In this document: one piece after another, positions 9,193 to 20,300 of the stretch | Layout: each line of letters opens with the position of its first letter | How positions within the stretch are numbered: the first letter of the stretch is position 1 | NCBI GenBank assembly: GCA_000818945.1 | Contig: KN805431.1 | Location: 62,001 to 126,000 of the forward strand | Length of the DNA stretch: 64,000 nucleotides | Direction: 5' to 3' | Origin: Schizochytrium sp. CCTCC M209059 | Lineage: Eukaryota; Sar; Bigyra; Thraustochytrida; Thraustochytriidae | Program-made: the position numbers and the translations under genes | The notes under the pieces: generated by a model | What the model was told of the DNA's origin: nothing | Databases searched by the model: none | Seen by the model: the letters and a program-made list of their open reading frames with translations, nothing else

Positions 9193-12100
9193 ATGGGCCC
9201 GCGATCCGCGGCGCTGGAGCGCGAGGTGGAGCGGCTACGTACAGCGCTCAATGAGACCGTGGACAAGTTCGAGGCAGGCATGACTGCCGCCCAGCGCAAG
9301 CGCTCCGAGCTTGAAAAGGAAATACGCAAAGGAGAAGCCCACGCACGGCACATGGCTCGACTCCTGGGTAAGGAAAACCAGCAACGTGAACAAGCACAAA
9401 AACGCGCGCAAGCGCTCGAAGAGCTACTTCGACGCGCGAAAATTGCACTTGAGCGTCGCTTAACTCAGCAAGTTGCTTCTGGGCAGACCCCGATCGGCCT
9501 TCCGCAATCGCCGCCTGCTCTCAATCCAGCATCTGCACCTACACAAGAGCAAGGACATGACGGTATTGTGAACGCTGCTCGCCACGAGGCAATCGAGCAA
9601 AGGTCAGCGCGGCAACGCGAAAGTTACCTAGCCGAGCTCAGTGACGCACGTCATGAAGTGCGCGACGCGCTCGAGCGACTCCAGATCAACAATTCCCTTC
9701 TTTCTGAGGCGCAACAACGCCAAATCGACCATGCTGCACTTGAGGAGGAACGCCAGCGTGCTCTCCAGCGTACCTTCAAGCGTGAGCGCAGCGCGCACCA
9801 TCACACCGCTTTGCTTTGGACAATGCGCTGCGTTTTTCGTTCACACGAGAGACGTCTTTTGCTCCTCGCTTGGGTCTCGCTGCGTGAGCATGCACGAGAC
9901 CAGCGTCACGCGATTGCCGAGCGCAAATTGCGTCGCCGCGAACGTGTCGCGGCGCTGGCGTATCAATGCAAACAGAGCGAGCTCTCTTTGGCGCGCAAGG
10001 CTCGCGCTCTTCGTCTGTGGGCTAAAGCCGTGCAAATGCATCAGGACGCTATATCACGTGCCGTTGTAAAGCTAGCACGTGCCATACGAATAGCTTACCT
10101 GCGTCTTGCGTGGAGAAAGTTCCGCGTGGCAGATTTAAGTGCGCGCTGGGCCAGTAGACTTCGAGACTCTGTTCATCTGACGTGGCGTGCCTCCTTGCGC
10201 ACCCAGCCTAAGCTTAAAATTTGTGCAGATGCATGGGACCTTTGGCTACGCTTTTTGCGACGTCGTCAGAGCGCACGCAAACGGATTGCCAAATGCGAAT
10301 ATGTCCTACTGCGGAAACGAGTCCGCTTTAGCTTGTCGAGGTGGAGAGCCTTTGCACAACTCAAAGCGAGGCAGGAGCGTAAGTCGAAATCGCTCGTGTC
10401 GATCGCCGCACATCGCAATAAGCGCCTCCTTGGGCTTGGATTTAGCACATGGATGCGTCGCTCATATCGAGCGAGTCGTGATGCGATCTCACAAAGCTCA
10501 TGTCAGCTCCAGGGGGAGATCATCGCAACTTCCAAGCAGGAGCGTAAAAGGGATGCTCATCGTGCCGCGTCACGTCTCATTTCCATGCTGCTGATGCGTC
10601 GCGTCCAGTCACTCTGGCAGAGCGGATTTAGCGCTTTTGCAGCGAATGCGCGCCGCCTCGATCAGCGGCACATGACCTTTCTTCGAAGCCAGCTCAGCCG
10701 CGCTCACACTAAAAAGCTCCTTCAAGATCTTTTCCAAGCATGGAAAGATCGCACGCATCTTACTCGCGCTTCACAACGAGCAATGCTCCGACGTTATTTT
10801 CGGCGTATACGCAGCGTCGTCCAGTGCCATGGAAAGCTTCGGCGAGCCGCGCATGCGGTGTCAAGATGGTTTCAGAGAGACGCCTTCGCGAGTTGGCGTT
10901 TCCATGTCTACCGTAAGGTAAAACTTGCGTCTCTCTTGCATCATAGACGACGTCGAGCAATGCGGACAAGCCTTTCACGCTGGGTGCGCGTAAGCATCTT
11001 GCAGGGTAGAAACGACACAATGGATCGAGTCGCGGACGGTGTCGCCTCACTTGCGAAGGCCTCTAGCGCGCGAAGCATTGTGACACTCCTTCGGATGAGA
11101 AATCAAGAACGGAAACGCGCCGCTCTTGCGCGCTTGCGAGAAGTAGCTGTATTGACCTCACTGCAGGATACCTCAAAGGCAATTTTCGCGCTCGCAAATA
11201 TAAATCTTCGAGGTCGGGCGAATCTTTGGGATATTGGACGGGCCTTTTCGTATTGGAAGCGGGTGGCGACTCTGCCCCTGGAGGCTGCGCGCAAGATTTT
11301 TCGAACTTTCGCCGCAAGTCGACGCCGTCGCGCCTTTGCGACTTGGCGCACTCGTGCATCCGCATCATCTAGCGCAATGCGCAGGCAGCAACTTCAAACG
11401 GGCATCTCATACGTACTAGCCAAGCGATGTATACGAGAGCGTGTGAGAAAGGCTTTCGCAGCTCTAGAACTTCACGCGCGTAAGCAGATGGCCTTGCGAC
11501 GCGCCTTCCGGCTGCAGTTTCGGTCTCTTTGTCGTTTCGCCTTTGCCACATGGGCCCGCGCGAGTACGAGGACCTTGCAAACGCAGTACGCGCAAAGCAT
11601 TCTTCAAAAGGCTTCTCAGCGCCAGTCTCTGCTCCGTATTATGTTTGCCATCTGGAGAGATAATTCGTTCTCTTCCAAGAGGACAAGGGCGACAGCTGGA
11701 ATATTGCAAAGCTCATTTGCTCGAGCTTTCAAACGAGCTCGTCTTCGATCAGCATTCGACAAGCTTCTACTCACAGCACGCGCAAAAAGCAAATTGAGTA
11801 CATACAAACGAAAACTCACGAAGCTAGACTCTTCCACTGGCAAACTCATACGAAGCTACAAGGTGATGGATAAAGACCGCCGTCACCTGGGCACCTTGCT
11901 CATTGCAGCATACATCGCAAAACATTACCAAATGCTTCAGCTTCGTGGCTTCTCAGCATTTCGTTCCTTAGGCAATACGTCGGGTCCCGCCTCCCCGTGG
12001 CGTCAGACACACACAGAGTATCACAATCAAGAAGCACTTTCTGAGCTCGCCACATGCACAGGCTCCGATTGGGCGAGTCCTGAACCATTTGGTGAAGATT

Positions 12101-14241
12101 ATTCTTCACTTCCCTCCCGCCAAACCCACGTCCCGGAGGATGTCGGGTCTGGCACAGATCAGTCTATGGTGACTCAGAAATTGCCGCCATCCCATTGCCG
12201 TCAACAGTCGGTAGCTCTTTCCCCCATTTGTGGCTCCTCTGATTCCGAGCTCTCTGCTGCGTGCACTAGAAGCTCTGCTCCTCGACTGCCTCGGCGCGTC
12301 GTGGCGCGAGAGACGTCTTCTCATAGGTGTCGACTACAGTCTGACCATGCCGCCCGTGGTCACGCTTTATCTCCGTCTCCTTTGTCTTCATCACCTTCTT
12401 CGTTCGCTTTCGATCCCAAAGATCCGTCAAAGGCTATGGCTACTTCCACTTCGAGGCACTTGTCCTCTCAGGGTTCGCAGGGGTTGGGTTCACAATCATA
12501 CACAGTTCAACATCGTGGAGGAACGCGTTCCTCCATTGCCCCGGAATACGCTGACGCAGAGAAGGTTGCAGATGCGGTGGAAGCAGAAACCCATCACCTT
12601 TTGCACCAAAGGAGTCGCCGCCAAAGCTATGCGCCTGCGTCGCCTCGGCATGCGCAAAGTGCCCCTCGAGACGCCCGCTCGTGGTCTGGCGATTGGCGCG
12701 ATGACTCATTGTGTGCGTCAAACTTCTCGTCCTCAAGGCGCAGAGGGAATCGGGCACATCCTCAAGATGCAAATGCGCGAGAACACGGGGAACGAACGAC
12801 TCGTCAAGATCGCGTCGTCGTCCTCGACGACGGTGACAATGACGATCCCTACCTGAGGGAGAGCGACGCTGAAGACTCGAAAACCAGTTCGGCACGGCAT
12901 CGCCATGTAGCTGGCTCACCTCGAGGCGATCAACGCCAAGGTTCTAGATTACGTTCGGGTGCCTCTTCCCGAGAACGCTTTAACAGTGTCGACAATGCAT
13001 GGTCACAAGATCCAAAAAGACCTTTTGTTACAATTGATGACTCCAGAATGCGACAGCGGAGCGATGAGCTGTATCCCACGAAAGCATCAAGGCCGGCAAA
13101 AAACGACAAAGAAGCGGATGGAGACCTTTCGGAGCGGGGGCGTTCTGTGGCCAATTGGGTTAGCACGAGACCTGAAAAAAACAAGGGTAGACTTGAAGAG
13201 GAAGATTGGACCGAAGAAGAAGAAGAAGAAGAAGATGTTGGCAAGGAAGGCAAAGCTATCTCGCCCCCGTCTCCCGTACACGGCACGATGCAAAGTTCTA
13301 CGCATATCATTGCCGCACGAAGCGAACCAGTTTTGCCACGTGGAAGGAGCCCTTTGGGGTCTTCACGTAAATCGCTTTCGTCGATTGAACAAGAGATAGA
13401 GTCCGTAGACGCGGAGATCAGTCACAAAGGTAGTCGCAGTTCCCAAACTTGGCCACGAAGTGCACAACTCGACATGCGTCATGCAGAGCGACCATCTTAT
13501 ATATCCGCACGTGTTTTGGGAGAATCTCACGATGTGTGGAAGCCTTATCGTAAATCCCGTGTGGACGACAATGTTGGCGGTCATCTGGAGTCTGAAAGTG
13601 TGAATAAAAGTTTACGTTTGACGGAACGAGAAGACATTGCGTCGATGCCATACCATCACGAGTGGCCCGTGGAACACTCTCCTGTAACGAAGGTCACGAA
13701 AGAATTGATTTCACAGACTCACAGAGCATCCCCGGCCCCGAGCGAGGGCCTCGAGAACTTCCAGGGCAGTCAAATTGGAGCTTTACGATGCGCGTCAGCG
13801 AAGCCCTTTGATGATAATTTCTTCGATGGCGCCGCCGGCATCGCTGAGGATACAGACGTCTACCACTCCAAATTGCTTTCTACGGCTACGGAGGGAAACA
13901 TGTTTCCCAGAGAAGTGTCGCCGCATTCTGCTCCTTCGGGGAGAGGATCGAAAAGTTTGCAAGAGGAAGATTCTTCAGGCGCGGCCCGGAATCTTCAGCA
14001 TTCTGAAGCTCGCGGCGACCGACTTGTGAATCCGCGAAGCGCTGATTCCGAACCAGCGGAACATCTCGCAGACCTGCTTCATTCGACACGGGAACAACTT
14101 GCTCGAGTAAAACATGACCAAGTGCGCATGCTCGCGCTTCAGTTCTCGGAAGAAAAGTCCAAGAATGATTCGCTCGCATCGGCACTTAACCGATTTGATA
14201 ACGCGCGTTCACACGCACAAAAGAGTCCTGATAATAATTGA
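9193..14241 (+). CDS. Sfi1-like centrin-binding repeat protein
   Basis: 1682 aa, single exon. Residues 1-210 are coiled coil (RSELEKEIRKGEAHARHMAR and similar). About 215-870 consists of many degenerate units of the type LxxWxxxxR/AFxxW, for example LRLWAKAV, LAWRKFRVAD, AFASWRFHVYRK, AFSYWKRV, RAFATWRTR and FAFATWARA, each within a long basic helix. That is the pattern of Sfi1 and related centrin-binding proteins of basal bodies and spindle poles. Residues beyond 900 are Ser/Arg/Asp-rich and probably disordered, with an EEE tract encoded by seven GAA triplets (13213-13233), and a short coiled coil at the end (DLLHSTREQLARVKHDQVRM). Role as a centriole/basal-body scaffold is inferred. The promoter region abuts the Ulp1 element. 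Its stop is 73 bp from the stop of the convergent WD40 gene. Confidence 0.72.
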   Translation: MGPRSAALEREVERLRTALNETVDKFEAGMTAAQRKRSELEKEIRKGEAHARHMARLLGKENQQREQAQKRAQALEELLRRAKIALERRLTQQVASGQTPIGLPQSPPALNPASAPTQEQGHDGIVNAARHEAIEQRSARQRESYLAELSDARHEVRDALERLQINNSLLSEAQQRQIDHAALEEERQRALQRTFKRERSAHHHTALLWTMRCVFRSHERRLLLLAWVSLREHARDQRHAIAERKLRRRERVAALAYQCKQSELSLARKARALRLWAKAVQMHQDAISRAVVKLARAIRIAYLRLAWRKFRVADLSARWASRLRDSVHLTWRASLRTQPKLKICADAWDLWLRFLRRRQSARKRIAKCEYVLLRKRVRFSLSRWRAFAQLKARQERKSKSLVSIAAHRNKRLLGLGFSTWMRRSYRASRDAISQSSCQLQGEIIATSKQERKRDAHRAASRLISMLLMRRVQSLWQSGFSAFAANARRLDQRHMTFLRSQLSRAHTKKLLQDLFQAWKDRTHLTRASQRAMLRRYFRRIRSVVQCHGKLRRAAHAVSRWFQRDAFASWRFHVYRKVKLASLLHHRRRRAMRTSLSRWVRVSILQGRNDTMDRVADGVASLAKASSARSIVTLLRMRNQERKRAALARLREVAVLTSLQDTSKAIFALANINLRGRANLWDIGRAFSYWKRVATLPLEAARKIFRTFAASRRRRAFATWRTRASASSSAMRRQQLQTGISYVLAKRCIRERVRKAFAALELHARKQMALRRAFRLQFRSLCRFAFATWARASTRTLQTQYAQSILQKASQRQSLLRIMFAIWRDNSFSSKRTRATAGILQSSFARAFKRARLRSAFDKLLLTARAKSKLSTYKRKLTKLDSSTGKLIRSYKVMDKDRRHLGTLLIAAYIAKHYQMLQLRGFSAFRSLGNTSGPASPWRQTHTEYHNQEALSELATCTGSDWASPEPFGEDYSSLPSRQTHVPEDVGSGTDQSMVTQKLPPSHCRQQSVALSPICGSSDSELSAACTRSSAPRLPRRVVARETSSHRCRLQSDHAARGHALSPSPLSSSPSSFAFDPKDPSKAMATSTSRHLSSQGSQGLGSQSYTVQHRGGTRSSIAPEYADAEKVADAVEAETHHLLHQRSRRQSYAPASPRHAQSAPRDARSWSGDWRDDSLCASNFSSSRRRGNRAHPQDANAREHGERTTRQDRVVVLDDGDNDDPYLRESDAEDSKTSSARHRHVAGSPRGDQRQGSRLRSGASSRERFNSVDNAWSQDPKRPFVTIDDSRMRQRSDELYPTKASRPAKNDKEADGDLSERGRSVANWVSTRPEKNKGRLEEEDWTEEEEEEEDVGKEGKAISPPSPVHGTMQSSTHIIAARSEPVLPRGRSPLGSSRKSLSSIEQEIESVDAEISHKGSRSSQTWPRSAQLDMRHAERPSYISARVLGESHDVWKPYRKSRVDDNVGGHLESESVNKSLRLTEREDIASMPYHHEWPVEHSPVTKVTKELISQTHRASPAPSEGLENFQGSQIGALRCASAKPFDDNFFDGAAGIAEDTDVYHSKLLSTATEGNMFPREVSPHSAPSGRGSKSLQEEDSSGAARNLQHSEARGDRLVNPRSADSEPAEHLADLLHSTREQLARVKHDQVRMLALQFSEEKSKNDSLASALNRFDNARSHAQKSPDNN
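13213..13233 (+). repeat. (GAA)7 in the Sfi1-like gene
   Basis: Codes for seven Glu residues in the acidic stretch WTEEEEEEED. Confidence 0.85.
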
Positions 14242-14314
14242 TATTGTATTGGTCATCTATGATAATTATACATGAATGTTAGGCTGACGCCGAAGACGAA
14301 AGTCGAGCACATAA

Positions 14315-17300
14315 TCAGAACCCTTTCTCGCATTTTTTTTTGTTTCGTTCGTGTTCCTTGGACGTGTATTCTCCATTTCTTCTTCTGTCTCTACTCTTCC
14401 TTCCTTCATTTTGTTGTGTTGTGCTTATGATTTTGTTTTCCCTTTTCAGGTTTCTTCCTGTGCTTCCAAGGTGCATAATATGTGTCTGGCCACGATTGTC
14501 CCGCACAGCAACAAAGTTATTGTCATTGATCCGAGAGACATATGCATCGGCGGCGTGAAGAGGGGCATCGAAGGTGAGGCTAACGGGTGCCCCACTGCCC
14601 ATTTTGACTGTCAAAGTTCGTCCGGCGACTTTAGGGGCATCGTGTAAAGACCAACCCCGGCTCACATCCGTACGTCTCGAGGAATTCTTGGAGCGAGAAG
14701 CCTTCTTTCGGCTCCAGACATAAACTTTGCCAGCACGGGAAGTTGCTGCATCTTCATCAAGAGCTCGCGAAACTCGAGCCACCAGCGACTTTTCGTCAAG
14801 AGCAAGGACAAGGGGTATCCCTGCAACGTTGACAAATTCGCCATTGTCCCCTCCGTAGCGATTCCAGTAAAAAATACGCCCATTCACATCTGCGCTGTAA
14901 ACATGGGACCCACAAGACGAGATGACCACCGCACTAATGGGCCCTTCACTCGAGGGATAGCAATCTTCAAGTAAAAGACTGTCCTTGTCCCAGACGCATA
15001 GTGTGCCACTTGCATCCCCGGAAACAATATAGTCTCTGCTTTCGTCGATACATGTGACCCGATGTTTGTGGCCATCCTCGGAGACAAAGGAAGGCGCGGG
15101 AATCTCCGTTTGATCAAACATCTGAAGATGGAGCAACCCGATGGATCCGTCGACGCATCCGATGACACAAAAAGTGCCAAGACTCTTGTCAGTTTCGCCA
15201 AGAATAAGTGCAGTCACTTCCTTTCCACACGGAACCTGTACAGAAGCCGATCGAGGACAAAGGCTGTCATGAATCCTCAGCGTGTCCTTTTCTGCAACCG
15301 CGATGATTTCGTCGCTCAAGGCCAGCGTGTTGAGCCCAGAAATTTTGCGCAAAGCATCGTCAACCTCCTTCGAGTCCAGCGCGGGCGCATGGTTCGGAAA
15401 TGGATGATGGCTCGTCTCGATTCCAGGTGCGAGCGACAGCTTGATGGGCGACCAGCGTCGACTTATGCGCCTCTCGTTGGAATGCTCAAAGTCCTGGAGC
15501 ATAGTAACATAGGTGGTCCCAGTGCTTCCTGCGCAGGCGAGGAGTCCATCTTTCAGAGCGATAGACTCGACGCTGCCTACCTTGATGTTTCTGCGTGCGA
15601 TGAGAAAGCTTTTTGTTACGTCCCAGGTGCTCACTGTGTAGTCATCGCTGCCGGCAACGAGGACCTCGTTGCGAAAAGCGAGCGAAGACACACGATCAGA
15701 ATGCACTGCGAAGTCGCCAAGGTCGTCGACTTTGCCCCACCAATCCCATACCTGAATGCGGAAGTCACACTCTCCGGCCGAGGCTACCAACCTACCCCGC
15801 AAAGCAAGGGCGCTGACACCGTGGCTGTGTCTGTCGTGGTACATCAAATGTCCCCCATCAGCGCAAGAGTAGACGTGGACGTGGCCAGCGGTATCTCCGG
15901 TCACGATGACTTTGCGGTCCATGACAAGCGCTCGGATGTCAGGCTTGCTGTAGTCCTTTCTCGCGCGACGAGGCTGGAGCTCGAATCGCTTCTTCCCGTC
16001 AATGAGTGACCAGACGAGAACAACAGCCCCTTTCGCACCGGCCAAAAGCTTTGAATTCATGGCCAGTGCGACCAGATTTTTGGCATTCTTTCTGATGCAG
16101 AGCTTTTGCGCTTGCGCTTTGAGAGTCCACACGCGAATGCATTTCTCCTTGAAGCTCCATGAAGCTAGGTTGTCGCCATGTAGCACCATGAGAGATATTG
16201 GAGCCCCATCCTCGCCAAGAACGAAGCGCTCGTCACCTGTTTCGCGGTCGTACACACGAATGGATCCGCTGCGGCTGGACCCGGACGAAACGAGAAATTT
16301 CTTGTTCATTACGACCAGATTCCCTCGATCGGGGTGGACACCGCAGAGCTTTGCGCCTGCGTTTTGACCATTCGGTGTAGAAGTGGCAACGCTGGCCAAA
16401 TCTTCCTGGCTAGCAGCATCTCTCGCCGCAAGCGCAGCGTCGTCTTCCGCTGCGTCCAGCTCGTTTGCTTGGTCGTGATCACTGTCAGTTACAGGTAGAG
16501 AGGGAACTTCGTCTTCGCTGGTCATGTCGGGGCTATGCCTATCAAAAGCCGAATCTTCGGCATCCAATAAGGCAGCATGCACGGCTCGCGCCCCACCCGA
16601 TGCCCTCCACATTGATGTACTCAATCGCGCCAACGTTTGGCTTCTGGGTCGTTCTAAACAACAGCACAATTTGTTGAACCATCTAAGCAATGGTCTCCGG
16701 CCGCTCGCCATCTCAGAGGCTGGGCGAGGGCGACCTTGCGATTCGTCTTGAGTATGAACGAAGGGAGCGGCTACATCATAGACGACCTGAACACGATTCC
16801 AGCGACGGCTGGTGCGGCCACTCTCACAAAAGCCCTCAAATCCATCGCGCGGGGCAGCAAAGACAGTCTTGTTGTTGCCAGCGCAAACAACGAGGCCGTC
16901 TGCAAGAGCAACAGACTCAACGCTTTCTACGCCGACATTACAGCGCGCAATGAGCGTCTTGGTGCTCTGCTCCCAGAGACTCACCATGAAGTCGTCGCTT
17001 CCCTCAACCAAAACATGTCCGTCCATGGCGAGGCTAGTGATCCTCTTTCCGTGCGGATGAGGATCTACGAATTCGCCAAGCTTTTCGGGATTGTGAGCTC
17101 TGTAGTTCCAGAGTTTGATGCGGCCATCGATCTCGCCACCGGTCGCAAGTTGATGACCATGAAGAACCACTGCCCCAACCCCCTGATTGTGCTCTTCGAG
17201 TTCATTCTCGAGTAAGCCGGACTTGCTGAATATCTTGACTTTACCCGAGGCATAGCCGATAACAATAATTTCGTCGTTCATTGCCAAAGCGCGGACCCAG

Positions 17301-20300
17301 GATCCAGATTCCACAGTGGCCTCCAACATTTCTCTCCTGCCATTCCGAAGCGACCACATATAGACAGTGTCGCAACGCGCCGCTGCTACGTACTTTTCGT
17401 TTATGGCAAGCACCAGAATATTGCGGGTAAAGTCATCCTGAATCTTTAGAGTGAGTTCTCCGGTGCGGAGGTCCCAGATCCGAATTGTGCCGTCGCGAAA
17501 GCTCGATGAAGCGAGGATGGACCCGTAAAGCGCAAGTCGCGAAACTGTTCCAGAATGGCCCTCCAACACACGCACATCCTCCTCGGGGTTCGCACGGCCA
17601 CGAACGCAGATACTGCTGTCCACCCCGGAGCAGACGACAAACTCTTCGTTCATGACGACCAGACGTCCCCACTCGGGATGCGGACCAAGTAGCCGAGAGA
17701 GATGAGCGCGAGCATTCGAAGATCGACTTCTGCGCGCCTTGCGCGACAATTGTGGTTCTCCTTGCTGCTGCTGGATTTTTTGACTCGGCTCCTGAGCGCC
17801 TGCCGGTCGGAGAATTGCTACACGGTCGCGACCACCCACAATGATGACATCTTCGCCAGCTGCCAAAGAGCTGAGTTTGCCAGTGCCGTAGGATTCACTT
17901 GCAAGCTGAGTTGAGCGATTCCATGCCCAATGTGTGACAAAACCGTCTCGACTTGCCACGATGATGTTGTTGGGATTTCCCGGCATGAAAGTCAGGGTTA
18001 CAAGGGTGTTACGCTCCTGCTCGGCGGACCTACCAATGCCCTTAAATGATGCTTCAGGTTCCCGGTGGCCCATACCGCTCATTTGATTCGCCATCGGAGG
18101 CGGCTGCATCTGCATTAGCGCATCTCCGATCGACCACACCTGGACTTGGCCGCCCCTGGCCCCAGTCACGAGTTTTCCCTCTTTGTTCAGAGCCATCGCG
18201 ACGATCTCACTCGTGCCCTCTACGCTTGGGTTGAATGCGCCGAGCACCTCAACCTGCGCAAAAGTGTCACACCGGTAGAGACACACGATGCCATAGGCAT
18301 AACCCACCGCGATAATGCGGTCGTCCATGACCACGCTGGTCGCTCTGCCGGCCATTCCAAATGATTGGCCCCGCAATGTTTCTGCTGAAAAGTTCTGGCC
18401 CTTAAAGGGCTTCAGTTCTCCTGCTTCCGTCGCTCCGTCCTTGTCAAATTTCCACACTCTCGCTTCGTCTGCATCACCGCACGAAACTGCAATGTGATCG
18501 TTGGCAGCAAGAGCACGCACATAGTATCTGTGCAGTGGAAGCGCGTCCCCGCGAGTCTGGCCAGTTTCGAGATTCCAAAAGCGTACGGACCTGTCCTGGC
18601 TTGCCGAGATGAGCGTATGGAGTTCGGGTAAGACCACGATGGCAGTAATTTTGTCTGTGTGGCCACGTAGACGGCAGACTTCGGCACCATCGGTAAGCCT
18701 TCGGACATAAATGCTGTAGTCCAATTCGGCTGTCGCAGCGAGACTGCCACTAACAGCGACAATGTCACCCCATTTTTTGTGACTGCCATAAATTGCTGAC
18801 GCATGGGGTTCCGACGTATCTTCTTCGATGGGTGCCAGAGATTTTGGCGGTGATGGTTCGCTCGTCTCATTCCTTGAATTGCGCTCTCGCGATTGGGCAA
18901 GGATCGCTGCCAAAGAATGCTCATGTTCAATATTGGCGGAGTCTCGAACAACCAGAGTTCTCGGAGCGTCATTCTTCAAAACAAGGCTGGCAAGGTTGCT
19001 ACACTTTTGTTCGTCGGATCCACCTATGCCCCGAAATGTTGCTTCAGGTTCCCGGTGGCCCATACCGCTCATTTGATTCGCCATCGGAGGCGGCTGCATC
19101 TGCATTAGCGCATCTCCGATCGACCACACCTGGACTTGGCCGCCCCTGGCCCCAGTCACGAGTATTTCCTCTTTGTTCAGAGCCATCGCGACGATCTCAC
19201 TCGTGCCCTCTTCGCTTGGGTTGAATGCGCCGAGCACCTCAACCTGCGCAAAAGTGTCACACCGGTAGAGACACACGATGCCATAGGCATAACCCACCGC
19301 GATAATGCGGTCGTCCATGACCACGCTGGTCGCTCTGCCGGCCATTCCAAATGATTGGCCCCGCAATGTTTCTGCTGAAAAGTTCTGGCCCTTAAAGGGC
19401 TTCAGTTCTCCTGCTTCCGTCGCTCCATCCTTGTCAAATCTCCACACTCTCGCTTCGTCTGCATCACCGCACGAAACTGCGATGTGATCATTGGCAGCAA
19501 GAGCACGCACATAGTATCTGTGCAGTGGAAGCGCGTCCCCGCGAGTCTGGCCAGTTTCGAGATTCCAAAAGCGTACGGACCTGTCCTGGCTTGCCGAGAT
19601 GAGCGTATGGAGTTCGGGTAAGACCACGATGGCAGTGACTTTGCTCGTGTGGCCCTGCAACCTGCAGACTTCGAGATCTCCCTGAGAGACAGATATAGTG
19701 AAACTGGGATTGACAGTTGCGCGGAGCTCATCGTGTCTCGATTCGATTGTGGTGCCATCGTCTTCAGCCTCAACATGAACTTCCTCTGCGGCATTTGGAA
19801 TGTCGTTCATGACATCATATGCCGCACTCCTCGTATCGCTTGCGACACTTTGTCGCGATGCAGTTTCACCCGTGGACTGCATCATGGGAATACGTTCGAG
19901 AGTGGGAGCGAGCAAGAAAATTTGAACGGGAGGTTGTTGCTGTTGCACTTGCTTATAAAGGCAATGCGACTGGGACAGTCTTCCCACGAGTTGTGCTGCA
20001 AGCTGTTTCGGATCACGGGCAACCGCTTCAAGGCTTCGCGAAAGCCCAACAACGGCCTCGGCGAGCTGCTCGCTGAGCGCGATTTGTTGAGATAGATACT
20101 CGGCGTCGCGAACGAGTTGGGCAAGTGCTACTGCGTGCTGCTCGACCTCCGACGCGTCAGAAAGCCACGAAAGGTCGAGGATTAGCTTTTCGAGGACCAT
20201 GCGGGCGACCCATCCTGCATTTTTTCGAACCTCATCCTCGAGATCTTGGTCCCGAAAATCGGGTTCCTCCCGAGGATAGAAATGATCATTAAGATCTGCC

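Noticed and set aside
15062..16009. 315-codon plus-strand ORF inside the WD40 gene
   Set aside because: Antisense shadow of WD40 coding sequence, which is well supported.
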